A DNA stretch of 64,000 nt from Locusta migratoria (GCA_026315105.1 CM048750.1:261073151-261137150), one strand, 5' to 3'. Counted from the stretch's first letter, positions 1 to 10,808 are shown. Program-made: numbers and translations. Notes: a model not told the origin generated them from the letters alone.

Positions 1-304
1 TTTCCTAAAGGTTTGAAATTATGTGTGAAGTTGGCTGCAATTCGCTAAGTCCTCTCCTCAAATAGTGGACTGATAAAGTCACACTATTACATGCCGCAAT
101 ACGGGGAAGTTTTATTGTTTATGACGTCATATCTCCTGAATTATCGGCTCTATCGCAAAATCGTTTCTTGGCTGACGTCTTCCACTGATGAACTAAATTC
201 CTGCCAAATTTCAGCTTCATAGGTGAAGAAGTTTTCGAGATTTCGTGTTTAGTCAGTGAGTGAGTGTCTGAATGAGTGTCCTTTCGCTTTTATATACGTA
301 GAGA
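1..304 (-). mobile_element. Helitron-like element, 5' end portion
   Basis: Read on the minus strand, this block begins at 304 with TCTCTACGTATATAAAAG, the TC start and A/T-rich lead typical of Helitrons, and it is preceded by A as Helitron insertion requires. It runs off the left window edge. Bases 1-120 resemble 795-920 and 60640-60770, so it belongs to the same broad family as the copies at 305-1230, 47943-48806 and 60003-61095. Its first ~140 bases from the 5' end (CACTCACTCACTGACTAA) match instead the plus-strand copy at 62357. No Rep/helicase coding is visible, so it is non-autonomous. Helitron identity is inferred from termini only. Confidence 0.6.
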
Positions 305-1230
305 TAACGCTGTCTTGCATAATGTTCAAAATTATAAGTGCAGTATCCAAACAAGAAAGATGGTAGTCACAATACAAATGACATAAAATGCGTACGATCT
401 CATATTTATTGAATTATACGTTGTACAATTGTATAATTTTCAGGTATGTATTCAATTGTATAAGTTCTGTATGTCTGTAAAATCACTTGGAAATGCAATT
501 AGTAGTAAAGAAGTAATAGAATAAAACTTGGTGAGTGATGGGGTGGTTTTCCATGAACGTTACTGTATATGTGCTCTTATCTCATGAACTGTGTGTCGTA
601 CTGTGATACAATTTTGAAGGTACTTGTATGTGTGTATACTGTCTTCAAATATTCCTGCGTCTACAATTTATAGTGTAGATATTATAAATTGTAACGTCAT
701 TACGAATGCCGCAGTCTTAGTCCATGAACAGCGGAAAAGTAGTAAGCGAGAAACATTTTCCATTTCATAATTTTGCTATGGTTGTCATCCTGAAATAGTT
801 ATGTTTAAAGTTCGTTCGAAGTCGCTAAGTAATCTCGTTCTCATATACTGTATTCATAAAGTCTCGTCGCATTATGTGAAAGTTTTTAGTAATTCCTACT
901 GTTTATGACGTTATATCTCCTGAACCATGTATCGTACAAAATTGGTTCCTTACGATAAGGACAATGTGTGCCAAATTTGCTTGACATCGGTCCAGTGCTT
1001 TAGGAGCAAACATGCAACACTGTCGTTTGATGCAGCAGTTAACGCATCTTATTGCTTATGACGCCATATTTCGTGAACAATGTGTTGTACGTGATCCTTA
1101 CACTTACGGCGACCGTCCTCATGGATTGAAGCTTGCATGTTCAAAATTTCAAAAAGATTGGAACCGAACTGTAGATTTGTGTGCAATATGTACACACAAA
1201 CATACGGACACTGCTTTATGTATAAAGAGA
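305..1230 (-). mobile_element. Helitron-like non-autonomous element, interrupted copy
   Basis: This is closely similar to 60120-61095 over its whole length (for example the shared AACGCTGTCTTGCATAATG at 305 and in the 60-kb copy). Its minus-strand 5' end lies near 1228-1230 (TCTCTTTATACATAAAG). The left part seems to have been displaced by the Helitron ending at 304, which sits exactly where the 60-kb copy reads AAAT-AACGC. That is a nested insertion at an A/T dinucleotide. The 108-codon open frame at 1012-1338 is a chance frame within the repeat and has no recognisable domain. Confidence 0.6.
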
Positions 1231-1415
1231 CACGCCTTTCGTATTTTTGCTAGACACTTAGTACTTTTTGAAAAATCAAGGTCAAAGTTGATTATGGAAA
1301 ATCGTGTTTTCAATGCTATACATCAAAAGAAAATTTGACAAATATTTTTTGGGTATATAATGCTTTTGTGTTTTCTTGCTGTGGCTTCGGTACTCGTAAA
1401 CACGGGCGACTTTCC

Positions 1416-1483
1416 GAGTCCTCTCACCGGTCGAGCGGTCCATGACTAGAGACTGTCATACCAGGTTCGAACCTCCATCACGG
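1416..1483 (+). repeat. tRNA-like (SINE head) fragment
   Basis: A-box-like GGTCGAGCGGTCC and B-box-like GGTTCGAACCTCC are spaced as in a class II tRNA, but stems do not close and there is no sensible anticodon arm. It is best read as a decayed tRNA-derived SINE head, not a tRNA gene. Confidence 0.4.
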
Positions 1484-1490
1484 CAATTTT

Positions 1491-2098
1491 TATTAAAATT
1501 TGATAATCTTCTCATATTTGTAATATCTTTTCTTCCTTTATTTTAAAGTAGAGCATCATGAAGTGTGATTAATATTCAATTAAGTGTATTATTTGTTTAC
1601 AGAGCCCTATTTTATGCGGTGACCACAGTTAGACCCCTCTCCTAGTCAGGTTTTTAAGTGTGTTACTTACATAATTTAAATGTTTGTTTTAGCATCAGAC
1701 TATGTTGTGAATCAAAGTTATAGTAATTGAAGCTTGTTATTTTATTATTTCTTCCATCACCTTTCATCCCATTTACAAATTTAAGGTTTGGTACAATAAT
1801 ACATAATTTTTCTTTTATTACATTTTGTAGTAAAATATAATAAAGTTGCTACACTTCTTGTATGTGGTTTACTGATCGCAAAGGAAACTGCAAGTCTTCA
1901 GGTTGAACCTACATTAGATCGTGCTGTTACGAAAAGTATGTTTTACAAACAAGCGTTTAGAGTTAACGTTTGTGTAAGTCAATTCCTGTGTACTTCCAAC
2001 TCGCGATTTATTCCAAAGGGTAGTTACGGAGTGTTATTATCACCTTGAAGCCTTACACTGAGATGACGAAAGTCTTGGGATAGTTATAAGCACAGGTA
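1491..2098. other. AT-rich intergenic stretch, nothing recognised
   Basis: I see no coding potential, terminal repeats or tRNA-like boxes here. It is AT-rich single-copy-looking sequence. Confidence 0.4.
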
Positions 2099-2275
2099 CG
2101 GTGCCGCGCGGTCTAAGGCGCCATGTCACGGATCGCGCGACTTCCCTGCCGGAGATTCGAGTCCTCCATCGAGATGGGTATGCTTGTTGTCCTTAGCATA
2201 ATTTACTTTTAGTAGTTTGTAAGTTTAGGCCCGATGACGTCAGCACTTTGGTTCACTAGGAATAAACAGAAAGAA
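2099..2275 (+). mobile_element. tRNA-derived SINE (Leu-like head), degenerate
   Basis: The head reads GGTGCCGCGCGGTCTAAGGC with B box GATTCGAGTCC, followed by the family tail signature TTGTCCTTAG, TAGTTTGTAAGTTTAG and GATGACGTCAG. The order is the same as in the better preserved copies at 3303 and 52195. The 3' end is diffuse and no clear target-site duplication is seen. Confidence 0.65.
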
Positions 2276-2324
2276 TAAAGAAAACTAGAGATCATGGAGG
2301 AAAGGAAATTGTGAAGTTTGGGTT

Positions 2325-2655
2325 CAGCCACCGTCTGGGGACTGTTTCGAGAACGAATTTGCACTCTGCAACAGAGTATGCGTTGATTTTCAACTGCCTA
2401 GCGGATTAAGGTTCACGACCTGTCCCGAAAGTTTTAGTTTCGTCTGTACTTCATCTCTAGCCTTCTGTCAATGGGTAGCTGAGCTGCTGAAGTACTTGTC
2501 AATTAAATGCAAAGCTCCCGAGATTGAGTCTTCTATATGTAAGTTTGGGTCTGGCCGGGAAGTGTACATGGATGGACGAATGGTTACGGCGACCACTCAC
2601 ATAAAGCGGTTGATCAGTGTTCGAGTCCCGACCCGGCACAAATTTGAATGTGTTG
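2325..2655 (+). mobile_element. Two adjacent degenerate tRNA-derived SINE fragments
   Basis: 2340-2420 resembles the body of the SINE family at 7210-8300 (the CTCTGCAACAGAGT and GATT...CTGCC...GATTAA blocks). 2560-2645 is a separate tRNA-like head with GGACGAATGGTTACGGCGACC and B box GTTCGAGTCCCGACCCGGCA. Both are plus-oriented and decayed. Confidence 0.5.
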
Positions 2656-3302
2656 AAAATAGATAACCCATATATAGTATAGCAGCAGAAGTCGGAATAT
2701 TTCACAATTCGCGAACATACACCACGTGACACATGCACGCCGTCGTCTGTTGGAGCTAGCTAATCCTGGATACCGCAGACGGCGAAAGGTTTGCCCAAGC
2801 ACAACACTGAAAGGGAGTCCTCAACAAAAGAACGAAGACCTTGCTTAACACTTAAAAACAACTACTTTGCAGATTTAACTAGTCCTACAGCTCGTCACTG
2901 ATAAGCTTGCTTGCTGTAGAAGGGGCGTCAGTTTCCATTTAAGAACTCGAAAAAGCTTTATGTTTAGGAGAATGACTGTCCATGACCAAAACTACGTACA
3001 AGAGCCAACGCATATTAACTATCTGTTTCATGGAATATCATCATATTACAGCCAATTTATGAACAACACATAATGCAGTAATTCGTGCTTCACAACTGAC
3101 AATATTAAATAAATGCTACTATACCTTTGATTGCAATAAAGAATCATAAATGTAATAAATACCGTACCCTTAAACTTGTTATAAACAGACAGATCCTTAA
3201 TATTCCATTTTTCATAATGCACATATTGAAATTGATGTCCATCTTGTTACTGCAGTGCTCTCGGTATTAGCGTGGACACCTCTACACCTCTTAACATTTC
3301 TG

Positions 3303-3481
3303 CGCCGCGCGGGAGTAACCGAGCGGTCTGGAGTGCCACGTTACGGATCGCGAGGCCTTCTGCGTCGGAGGTTCGAATCCTCCCTCGGGCATGCATGTGC
3401 GTGTTGTCCTTAGGTAAGTTTCACTTAGTTTAAGTACTTTGTAAGCTCGGGACTAATAACCCATAGATTTACAAACATTTG
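3303..3481 (+). mobile_element. tRNA-derived SINE with 10-bp target-site duplication
   Basis: The head GAGTAACCGAGCGGTCTGG and B box GGTTCGAATCC are followed by CTCGGGCATG, GTTGTCCTTAGG, a TTTGTAAG-type tail and ACAAACATTTG. AACATTTCTG flanks it on both sides (3293-3302 and 3482-3491), which is the hallmark of LINE-driven retroposition. It lies inside copy A of the mariner-like element and so is younger than it. Confidence 0.85.
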
Positions 3482-4329
3482 AACATTTCTGAACACTGTA
3501 AATATATTCGTTTTTAACACATCTGGATTTTACGATTACGTTCCGAAACCCATAACAAAATACCCAATGACTTCGCTAGCTTGCGAATGCAGCCACCACG
3601 ACCAGTTTCAAACTTTATTTTTTATTATTATTATTATTTTTTTTTTGGACAGGCAAGCCATTAGCGCAATAACATTCATCTCTCCATAAAATCTGCCTTA
3701 TGAAATTCTGATTTACGTCTACTTTATGTAAAGGCATGTCTGCCGAACGATACCCGATTTTGGAAATCATTCCCATATAGCTTCTGGTGTAAACAGAGCT
3801 CAAACGGATGTCAGTTTCGTTTCTCCAAAATACCTTGTATCGAGACCTCGATACCCTCACGTCTGTTGCAACTCCTCTTTGTCCTAATCACGATGATAAT
3901 ACGTATTATTCACAGATTTGTCATCAAGTATCAGAATTAATTTAAGTCTCCCCATCCTTTACTTTTATTCAAACACTACATCCTTTTGTGCTTGCACTCA
4001 ATATTTTAATCGGTTTGTTTTACGATATTTTCGGTTCTAATTAAGGTATGCAGCTCTTTTTGACCTAAATACAGCGGATCAAGCTCTTTCATTTACGCTT
4101 TTAAAACTTGCACTGATTGATTTTGAAGAAATCTATGCGTGAACATTCAACTTTACTTCCATTTTTTCCCAACTTTTTTGTCATTCCACTAACAGTACGA
4201 AGTATTAGCACGGGTCCTCTAGTATGCATAAAAACGATCAATTAATTATTACTATTATTGTTATTATGAGAGGGACAAATAGCACTGCAACCTAAATCAT
4301 ACAGGACGATAACATTATTGTTTATACTA

Positions 4330-5044
4330 CCGGGTGATCAAAATGTCAGTATAAATTTGAAAGCTAAATAAATCTCGGAATAATGTAGATAGAGAGGTAA
4401 AAATTGACACACATGGGGTTTTATTAGGGGAAAAAAGTTTTCGGGCCTCTTTTCTGCTAGAAACTGCGTGATTCTGGTTTTTTAACTGCTACCGTTACGG
4501 GTGAGAGGTACGCCGATATGTTACAGAATCGTATCATCCCCAGCCTGCCTGATAAACAGCTGTTGGAAAGTACGATTTTTAGACAGGATTGCGCTCCATT
4601 TCGTCATGCTTGGCCTACCAGGTCCCCAGATCTCAGTCCGTGCGATTATTGACTGGGTTTACACAAAGTCGCAAGTGTATCGTGATCGACCGACATCTCT
4701 AGGGATGCTGAAAGACAACATCCGACGTCAATGCCTCACCATAACGCCGGACATGCTTTACAGTGCTGTTCACAACATTATTCCTCGACTACAGTTATTT
4801 TGAGGAATGATGGTGAACATATTGAGCATTTCCTGTAAAGAATATCATCTTTGCTTTCTCTTAATTTGTTATGCTACTTATTGCTTTACTGATCATCTGC
4901 CATCTGTCGGGCATTTTTTAAATTTTTTTTTAATTAATAAAACCTCATGTCATTCTAAGCATGTGTGTAATTTTTACCTCTCTATATACATTATTCCGTG
5001 ATTTATTAAGGTTTCAAATTTCTACTGACTTTTTGATCACCCTG
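4330..5044 (+). mobile_element. Tc1/mariner-superfamily transposon with ~80-bp terminal inverted repeats
   Basis: CCGGGTGATCAAAATGTCAG at the left end is mirrored by CTGACTTTTTGATCACCCTG at the right, and similarity continues inward for about 80 bases. TA dinucleotides flank both ends (4328-4329 and 5045-5046), as expected for this superfamily. The internal plus-strand frame at 4501-4803 keeps part of a transposase C-terminus: a PRSPDL-like block (here mutated, about residues 38-45), then KSQVYRDRPTS and DNIRRQC. The rest of the transposase is missing, so this is a 715-bp deletion derivative that cannot move on its own. It is nested in copy A of another mariner-like element. Confidence 0.8.
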
Positions 5045-5292
5045 TACTTTGTACCTATGCATTATTTTCGTTTAATCTATGCTTACCGTATGTGGGATGA
5101 TCTTGAAAATGCCCTATAACATTACGGCGAACATCAAGTACGTCGCAGATTGATCTTGTACCTGTAAAATTTCCGCGCTTCTTACAGTCATCTCTGTTCA
5201 TCTAAAAACATGAGCTGAAGCTTGACGTCACATTGTAAAACGAAATGGATGCAGCCTTCGGGCCACAGCTGCACTGTCTCCTCACAGACCAG

Positions 5293-5620
5293 TATCTACA
5301 TCTACATCTGCATGGGATACTCTGCAAATCACATTTAAGTGCCTGGCAGAGGGTTCATCGAACCACAGTTATATTATTTTATCTCCCATTCCATTCTCGA
5401 ATAGCGCGCGGGAAGAAAGAACACCTGAATCTCTCCGTTCGAGCTCTGATTTCTCGTATTTTATTCTGATGATCATTTCTACCTATGTAAGTGGGAGTCA
5501 AAAATATATTTTCTCATTCGGAGGAGAATGTTGGCGATTGGAGTTTCGTAAGTAGCCCACGCCGCAGCGATAAGCGCCGTTATCTCATCTCCGTAGTGTC
5601 CGCTGGAGTACATTGCAGTT
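5293..5620 (-). repeat. Non-LTR retroposon 3' region beginning with TCTACA repeats
   Basis: ATCTACATCTACATCTGCATGG at the plus-strand left end is the complement of a TGTAGATG-type simple tail, followed by TACTCTGCAAATCAC and a TTCATCGAACCAC block. I recognise the layout as an abundant insect interspersed repeat, and a relative in the opposite orientation lies at 18390-18720. Family assignment (a LINE 3' end) is inferred. Confidence 0.5.
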
Positions 5621-5850
5621 GTTACGTGTCTCACTATAAAACCTGATTCGAACTACGAACAGTCGGCTACATCACTGTATCAAAGGAAATTGCATGCAGG
5701 TAGCATCACAGCTAACATGGAGTATCGGTTATACAGTACGCGCACTTTACTTGTGTATAGCACTGGCGAGGCAACCCTCCATGCACTCATGTATGCGAGA
5801 AACATAAAATTACGGAGGACGAACGTGTGGGCCACCTAGTACATGAGAAA

Positions 5851-6185
5851 TTAGAACTCGTCATGATTGCAAAATACTAACCCCAATTACTTACAGACGA
5901 GTGGAAAAAATGATAAAATCCGAGCTTGGGATGATTAGTTTGAATTTAGGAGACCTGTAGGAATACGCGAGACAATACTACTTGTTTTAGAGGACAGGTA
6001 AAGGATAGGCAAAGCAACATATTTAGCAAGTTGGTTTGGGTGGCCATCTTCCTCAGCAAGCGCAGAAATTCTTCGTTTCTGAAGGTGAAAAAAAAAAACG
6101 CGTTTTGTTTGCTGCAATAGATTTTATTTCTCACAGACGCGTTTCGCCTTTTATTTTAAAGGAATATTCAGTGGGATCTACAAGT
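5851..6185. other. Spacer, nothing recognised
   Basis: It contains a short A run at 6088-6098 and small overlapping frames on both strands. None of them resembles a known family. Confidence 0.3.
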
Positions 6186-6189
6186 ACTG

Positions 6190-7209
6190 ACAGAAAGACA
6201 GGAAGACAGATGCATTAAAAATACAGCTAATACAACAAATAAAAGATATAAAAATTCCAGACACAGCAACATTCCTTTCATCTGATATAGAAAACATGTA
6301 TTCTAACATACCAGTACCAGAACAATAGAGATTATAGAAGAAAATCTGAAATCACACAGTGTGCTCCCAAATGAAGAAATTAAAGAAATAGTCACATTAT
6401 TAAAGCTCATAACAAAACAGAACTACTTCCAATTCAATAATGAATTTTACATACAAGAAGATGGATTACCATGGAGCTCCCATTTCAGGTGCCATAGCAA
6501 ATATTTTTGTAAACCTTATTGAACAGAGCATTTTCACACAATTAGTAAAGAATACAATATAATATACAGGTTCAGTTATAAGGATGATATCCTTTGCTTA
6601 ATAGATGAACAACAAACAAAAATTGAAAAATTCATACAGACGACAACAAGATACACAAAAATATTAAATTCACAGTTGAAAAAGAACAAGATAACCAAAT
6701 CAATTTTCTAGACTTAACAATCAAGAAACAAAACAACAAGCACATGTTTGAAATTTATCGCAAAGCCACAGCATCTGACATTATTATCCCCCAATCCTCC
6801 AGCCACCCACACTCAGAGAAACAGGCCGCATTCGAACACATGCTCCATAGACTCAGTATAGTACCATTCAGTAAAGGAAACTATCAGAAAGAACTGGACA
6901 TAATAATGGAAATAGCCAAAAACACTCGGTACAAAGATGACATAGTCCCAAAATTAAACAACAAAATAAAAAGAAAAGTAAAAGCACAAAAAAGGGGCAT
7001 AAGTATAACACACTCAACAGATAATTCTATCCAAAAATACATTCCAAAACTTAAAAAATGCACAGATATATTCCAAAAATCTGGAATATATCAATTACAG
7101 TGCAGCACCTGTGATGGCAGATATATATAGTACAGATCAGCAGAACCTTTGATGTCAGATATAAAGAACATATGAGAGCCTGGTAACATGGTAAAAACCA
7201 ATACACAGT
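6190..7209 (+). pseudogene. Penelope-like element reverse transcriptase and endonuclease start, broken
   Basis: Translated fragments in shifting frames show a PLE reverse transcriptase. Near 6280 is SDIENMYSNIPV (palm motif A). Near 6465 is a GLPMG-like block with a one-base deletion, followed by ISGAIANIFVNLIE. Near 6573 the catalytic box reads YKDD where YVDD or YADD is usual. An open frame at 6744-7130 continues with FEIYRKATASDIIIP, HPHSEKQAAF and YKDDIVPKLNNKIKRK. It then enters the GIY-YIG endonuclease (SGIYQLQCSTC, about residues 112-122) and stops at 7128-7130. After that stop the frame resumes briefly with a TFDVRYKEHMRAW-like block, then is cut at 7209 by a SINE. The sequence is defective throughout. 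Confidence 0.75.
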
Positions 7210-7504
7210 TCCAGAATGAAACTTTCACTCTGCAGCGGAATGTGCGCTGATATGAAACTTCCTGGCAGATTAAAAGAGTGTGCCGGAACCGGGACTCGAA
7301 CCTGGGACTATAGCCTTTCGCGGGAAAACGCCCTACCGACTGAGCTGTCCCGACACGACTCACGATGCCGCCTCACAACTTTACTTCCGCCAGTACCTCG
7401 CCCCCTGCTTTCCAAACTTCACAGACGTTCTCCTGCGAAACTGCAAGACTAGCACTCCTGGAAGAAAGGATTTGGTGGAGACATGGCTTAGCCACAGCCA
7501 CAGA
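7210..7504 (-). mobile_element. tRNA-derived SINE (family II), inverted copy
   Basis: Plus-strand GGGACTCGAACCTGGG is the complement of the B box, and ACCGACTGAGCTGTCCCG is the complement of the A-box region. Body and tail (CAGAATGAAACTTTC, TGATATGAAACTTCC) precede it on the plus strand, so the SINE reads leftward. It abuts the tandem plus-strand copies at 7506, giving a head-to-head hairpin around 7485-7525 (TTAGCCACAGCC facing GGCTGTGGCTAA). It was inserted into the PLE endonuclease region. Confidence 0.8.
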
Positions 7505-7505
7505 C

Positions 7506-8300
7506 TTAGGCTGTGGCTAAGCCATGTCTCCACCATATCCTTTCTTCCAGGAGTGCTAGTCTTGCATGGTACGCAGGAGAGCTTCTGTGAAGTTGGGAAA
7601 GTAGGAGGCGAGGTACTGGCGGAAGTAAAGTTGTGAGGCGGCACCTTGAGTCGTGTTGGGAAAGCACAGTCGGTAGGGCGGTTTCCCGCGAAAGGCTATA
7701 GTCCCAGGTTCGAGTCCCGGTTGCGGCACACAATTTTAATCTGTCAGGAAGTTTCATATCAGCGCACACTCCGCTACAGAGTGAAAGTTTCATTCTGGAA
7801 ACATCCCTTAGGCTGTGGCTAAGCCATGTCTCCACCATATCCTTTCTTCCAGGAGTGCTAGTCTTGCATGGTACGCAGGAGAGCTTCTGTGAAGTTGGGA
7901 AAGTAGGAGGCGAGGTACTGGCGGAAGTAAAGTTGTGAGGCGGCACCTTGAGTCGTGTTGGGAAAGCACAGTCGGTAGGGCGGTTTCCCGCGAAAGGCTA
8001 TAGTCCCAGGTTCGAGTCCCGGTTGCGGCACACAATTTTAATCTGTCAGGAAGTTTCATATCAGCGCACACTCCGCTACAGAGTGAAAGTTTCATTCTGG
8101 AAACATCCCTTAGGCTGTGGCTAAGCCATGTCTCCACCATATCCTTTCTTCCAGGAGTGCTAGTCTTGCATGGTACGCAGGAGAGCTTCTGTGAAGTTTG
8201 GAAAGTAGGAGGCGAGGTACTGGCGGAAGTAAAGTTGTGAGGCTGCACCGTGAGTCGTGTCGGGGTAGCTCAGTCGGTAGACCGCTTGCCCGCGAAAGGC
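7506..8300 (+). repeat. Tandem array of SINE family II, 302-bp period
   Basis: Three direct copies start at 7506, 7808 and 8110. Each carries a CTCCACCATATCCTTTC-type 5' block, a tRNA-like head (A-box region near +160 and B box GGTTCGAGTCCCGG near +203) and a tail ending TTCATTCTGGAAACATCCC. Units 1 and 2 look identical by eye, so the duplication is recent. Unit 3 keeps a better A box (TAGCTCAGTCGGTAG) and breaks off after GCGAAAGGC. The two overlapping 146-codon minus-strand frames here are read-through of this array and are not genes. Confidence 0.85.
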
Positions 8301-8342
8301 AAAAGGCAGCGTAGGAAAATCATGAGCTGCAAAAGGGATTAG

Positions 8343-8542
8343 GAAAATGTTCAAATGTTTGTTAAGCTTATGGGACTTAACTGCGGGGTCATCAGTCCCT
8401 AAACTTACAAACTACTTATCAACTACGTATGAACTAGGACGGCACAAATATCCATGCCCGAGGGGGGATTCGAACCCCCGACCGTAGTGGCCGTACAGAC
8501 CGTGACTGGAGCGCCTCAGTCCCCTCGGCCACCACGGCCGGC
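8343..8542 (-). mobile_element. tRNA-derived SINE (family I), nearly complete
   Basis: The minus-strand head is GGCCGTGGTGGCCGAGGGG with B box GGGGGTTCGAATCCCC. It is followed by CATGGATATTTGTGCC, GGGACTGATGACCCC, and a tail ending in ACAAACATTTGAACATTT. Confidence 0.85.
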
Positions 8543-8645
8543 AGGGATTAGGAACTGAGACAATAAAAGTAGTAGATGAATTTAGTTATTTTGGTGAAAA
8601 ATTAGCTTCTGATGATCGAAGTAAAGAATCTATAAAATTCAGAAT
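8543..8645 (+). pseudogene. RTE-type LINE fragment, upstream piece
   Basis: The plus strand encodes a block like TIKVVDEFSYFGEKLASDDRSK, the conserved VVDEFxYLGS region downstream of the reverse transcriptase in RTE-like elements. It is split from its continuation at 8860 by a SINE. Confidence 0.6.
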
Positions 8646-8858
8646 GGTTCAAAAATGTTCAAATGTTTGTAAAGCTTAAGGGAGTTAACTGAAGGGTCAT
8701 CAGTCCTTAAACTTACAAACTACTTATGAACTAACTTATACTTAAGACAGCACAAACATCCATGCCTGAGGGGGGGGGGGGGGATTCGAACCCCCGACTG
8801 GGAACGACCTCGGGCATCGTAGCATAGCGCCTCAGCGCTGCGTGCAGAGTGGCTATAG
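8646..8858 (-). mobile_element. tRNA-derived SINE (family I) with a 15-base G tract
   Basis: The tail-to-head order on the plus strand matches 8343-8542. The B-box complement is preceded by an expanded G run at about 8770-8784. The head is degenerate past the B box. Confidence 0.75.
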
Positions 8859-8859
8859 G

Positions 8860-9280
8860 GAAAAAAAAGCATTTCTAAAGAAGCGAAATTTCTTGAAATC
8901 AAAAATTAATTTAAATGTAAGAAAGTTATTTCTTACGGAATTTTTCTGAGATGTAGCTTTGTACCCGAGTGAAACGTGGACGATGCGTCCAGAGAAAAAA
9001 AAATGGAAGCTTTTGAAATGTGGTGCTGCAGAGGAATGATTATGATTGGATGCGTCGATCGCGTAATTAATGAGGAGGTGGTGAGCAAAATTGCCGAGAA
9101 AAGAAATGTATGGCATATCTTGACTAAAAGAACGGATCGATTGGCAGAGCACAGTCTAAGACATCAAGAAATCGTGACTTTAGCATTGGAGGGACGTATG
9201 TGGGTAAAAATCGCAGAGGGAGACAGAAGAATACACTAAGCACATTCAAATGGATGTGGGCTGGAGACTTGTCACAATTG
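8860..9280 (+). pseudogene. RTE-type LINE C-terminus
   Basis: Plus-strand coding in broken frames shows KAFLKKRNFLKSKINLNVRK, then the open stretch at 8976-9239 with EAFEMWCCRGM, VDRVINEEV, RNVWHILTKR and LRHQEIV. This is the conserved tail downstream of the reverse transcriptase in RTE-like elements. It lacks endonuclease and RT. Related tails lie at 17340, 24590, 30285 and 63475. Confidence 0.75.
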
Positions 9281-9976
9281 TTTTGTTTAAAATATCCGTT
9301 GCGCACATAATCAGTTTAATGCACTGTTTGTTATTTAATAGTATATACATCAATATCAGGGCCATAATTAAACCAAATTGCTGTGTTAATGAACTATTCT
9401 TCCGCTTTTCCTTAGTGCGCTCTATCTACCTCTTTTTCACACACACACACACAGCTTTTAACCTAAGGCCAAGCCAAAAGCCTTCCCCGCCACACACCGG
9501 ATGTAGAGCGCGCTAAAAACCCATGCAGAGCGCGTTCAGAGCATAGTGTCTACCAACCCTCGCTACCTGAAGAAGATAATACCCCATTCTAGAACTCCAG
9601 AGAGGTCTCTTTTGTCACCTCTTTCGGCCAAGATTAGTTTGGCACCACACTAAGAACATGACCACCTCACCATCTTGCCAAGTACACTTGTCTCTGGCCA
9701 CCCACCAGACGCCAGCGCAGACGACAAACGAAGCCATTCGTTTTTAACTAAAGTAAACGAGGCCTAAATCGCGAGTCGGTGACTCTAAGTCATTGCGCGG
9801 CAGTCAGCCAATATTAAAAACAACCTTCCACATTCACAAGTTCAATCACATGGGTGGAAACATATTTAAACATGGGGCATTGATCATTAATAAAAAGAAT
9901 AAAATAACTGACATACAAATAGGTAATATTAATGGGGCAGAAACACTTTAGAGTCATGAATAACTCAAAATGGAAT
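9281..9976. other. Unassigned stretch
   Basis: It holds a short (AC) run at 9438-9454 and a moderately C-rich block to 9850. No gene or mobile-element signature was recognised. Confidence 0.3.
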
Positions 9977-9983
9977 ACGACCA

Positions 9984-10177
9984 GCCGGCCGCGGTGGCCG
10001 AGGGGACTGAGGCGCTCCAGTCACGGTCTGCACGGCCACTACGGTCGGGGGTTCGAATCCCCCCTCGGGCATGGATATTTGTGCCGTCCTTAGTTGTAGG
10101 TAGTTCATAAGTAGTTTGTAAGTTTAGGGACTGATGACCCCGTAGTTAAGTCCCATAGACTGTACAAACATTTGAAC
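9984..10177 (+). mobile_element. tRNA-derived SINE (family I), complete, with target-site duplication
   Basis: The head GCCGGCCGCGGTGGCCGAGG, B box GGGGGTTCGAATCCCCC and tail TTTGTAAGTTTAGGGACTG to ACAAACATTTGAAC are all intact. ACGACCA flanks it (9977-9983 and 10178-10184). Confidence 0.9.
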
Positions 10178-10234
10178 ACGACCACACATTCAGTGGACGT
10201 GTTTCAACAGAAAAGTTAATGGTTAATATGATTC

Positions 10235-10800
10235 CTTAATTTCTCCTGGCGAATAACAACTTCGAAAAACGTACAGGTATGCTGTCAGGTACCAAAACAG
10301 ACGACGGCCGATATTTCGGCAGGAAACCACCCTGCCATTTTCAAGGCGAAACTGCAGTAAGGAAGCAAAGTGCAACGATCTTTAAAACCTCGGTTTTCAA
10401 TGAGTAAGCAGAAAAGACAACACACACCGAGCTAGCAAGGACACAGCGCCGACACGACCAAAGATGAAACCGGTCAGAATATCGATAATAAACATCAGTT
10501 TTCGACAGATGAGGTCGGATTAGTTTTGTCCCTCTGTTTTTTGACAAGTGAGAGACCAGGATCCCAAGCTCCATCTCTATTATTAAGGTTGTCACCTAGT
10601 TTTATTTCTATCGCTTCCTTGACAAAACAGTTCCAATAGTTGGAAGTGCATGCCAGAATTTCTGTTTTGTCATATTGCATAGGGTGACCTGTGTCAAGAC
10701 AGAGTTCGGCCACAGCAGATTTGTTTGGCTGTTGTAAACGTGTGTGACGTTTATGCTCAATACAACTGCCCTCAACAGTCCTAACGTGAAGGGGTTCTTT
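10235..10800 (-). pseudogene. Penelope-like element, inverted 5' copy (pLTR plus endonuclease C-terminal half)
   Basis: On the minus strand, from 10800 leftward, the sequence encodes the second half of a PLE GIY-YIG endonuclease (the TVE-IEHKRHTRLQQ-like block, then AELCLDTGHPMQYDKTEIL and KEAIEIKLGDNL). It then runs into a non-coding terminal region carrying AATGGCAGGGTGG and GCCGAAATATCGGCC. It is the mirror image of 11220-11715 with moderate divergence. Such head-to-head inverted pseudo-LTRs are characteristic of Penelope-like elements. The leader TTTCTCCTGGCGAAT at 10237-10251 also occurs, slightly changed, at the left end of the PLE at 23342. Confidence 0.75.
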
Positions 10801-10808
10801 GAACTTTA

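Larger units (their letters stand above)
2740..5850 (-). mobile_element. Decayed mariner-superfamily transposon (copy A), multiply interrupted
   Basis: This aligns piecewise with the element at 14030-15660 (for example the shared TCCTGGATACCGCAGACG-type lead, the CTTAACATTTCTG block, CATAAAATCTG, CTTTGTCCTAAT and the TATGCTTACC block). Copy B shows minus-strand DDE transposase coding, so copy A is inferred to be the same DNA transposon. It was interrupted by a SINE at 3303, a TA-flanked element at 4330-5044 and a retroposon tail near 5293. No frame remains open for more than a few dozen codons. Outer termini are approximate. Confidence 0.5.

Noticed and set aside
1012..1338. 108-codon frame near the left edge
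   Set aside because: It lies inside a Helitron-like repeat whose other copies do not keep the frame open.
7506..8248. Two overlapping 146-codon minus-strand frames with nearly identical products
   Set aside because: They are the same SINE-array sequence read across two 302-bp units, with no domain and a tRNA-like promoter inside.
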